This document shows positions 63,922-64,000 of a stretch of 64,000 nt of DNA, piece by piece. Below the pieces are notes generated by a model. It was not told the origin of the DNA. It searched no databases and saw only the letters and a program-made list of their open reading frames with translations. This DNA comes from Hyphomicrobiales bacterium (lineage in GTDB: Bacteria > Pseudomonadota > Alphaproteobacteria > Rhizobiales > Rhizobiaceae). Positions within the stretch are counted from its first letter, which is position 1; the number at the start of each line of letters is the position of its first letter. Position numbers and translations under genes: made by a program. Where the stretch lies: NCBI GenBank assembly GCA_900472395.1, contig UCHV01000006.1:1-64000 (forward strand), read 5' to 3'.

Positions 63922-64000
63922 TCAGACGAACTGGCTGAGGCCGGGCACCGAAGCGATAACCTTGTCCACCACTTCGTCGCCGGCATGCTCGCGAGCAACC
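63922..64000 (-). CDS. Partial gene at the window edge (C-terminus only)
   Basis: Only the last 25 codons are in the window (VAREHAGDEVVDKVIASVPGLSQFV then stop). The ending, with a VP.L.QF tail, resembles small rhizobial proteins of unknown function such as DUF2267/DUF2780-type proteins, but too little is visible to assign a family. The terminator hairpin just downstream supports a real gene end. Confidence 0.6.
   Translation of the reverse strand, partial: VAREHAGDEVVDKVIASVPGLSQFV

Overview
The window comes from a GC-rich alphaproteobacterium of the Rhizobiales, most likely the Agrobacterium/Rhizobium group. The signs are a betICBA operon with choline sulfatase, a repABC module, a PrsD/PrsE-type secretion pair, many ABC importers and LacI, GntR, Rrf2 and MocR regulators. 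About 62 protein genes are supported. No tRNA, rRNA, CRISPR array or intact insertion sequence was seen.

Layout. (1) 0.3-5.8 kb: betI-betC-betB-betA, which turns choline-O-sulfate and choline into glycine betaine. A clear BetI operator lies upstream, and a 208-bp palindromic repeat interrupts the operon between betB and betA. (2) 5.8-17 kb: two ParDE-type toxin-antitoxin pairs flank a sulfate ABC importer operon (binding protein, cysT, cysW, cysA). An Rrf2 regulator and cysH-cysD-cysN (sulfate activation and APS reduction) follow, then a BASS-family transporter. (3) 17-23 kb: a LacI regulator, small proteins including an overlooked 31-residue membrane peptide, a type I secretion ATPase and its membrane fusion protein, and a lipoprotein. 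(4) 23-36.7 kb: a catabolic island for an acidic oligosaccharide. It has a FadR-type regulator, a binding protein, two permeases and an ATPase, a cytoplasmic heparinase II/III-type lyase, a GH88 unsaturated uronyl hydrolase, a discoidin-like protein, DUF624 and DUF2264 proteins, and an unusual acyltransferase/alpha-toroid fusion. Four copies of one operator-like motif sit at its divergent promoters. (5) 36.8-43.3 kb: a complete repABC replication/partition module with an antisense ctRNA, a probable oriV inside repC, an operator-like repeat at repA, four parS-like 16-bp palindromes spread over 4 kb, a LuxR-type regulator and an RHE_PE00001-family protein. (6) 43.4-64 kb: mixed accessory genes. 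These include an SDR, a von Willebrand-like protein, Pmp3, a TRIC/YadS-like channel, a TetR-RND efflux operon, a chemoreceptor, a redox Rrf2/flavoprotein pair, two related L,D-transpeptidases, EamA exporters and a MocR-type regulator.

How it fits together. The repABC module with its parS sites means this DNA is a secondary replicon (chromid or megaplasmid) or carries a captured origin. The nearby sulfate assimilation and betaine genes are core-like, which favours a chromid or a replicon rearrangement over a dispensable plasmid. Osmoprotectant synthesis from choline sulfate also releases sulfate, so the bet and cys blocks are linked metabolically. The most distinctive system is the oligosaccharide island, whose substrate cannot be read from the sequence.
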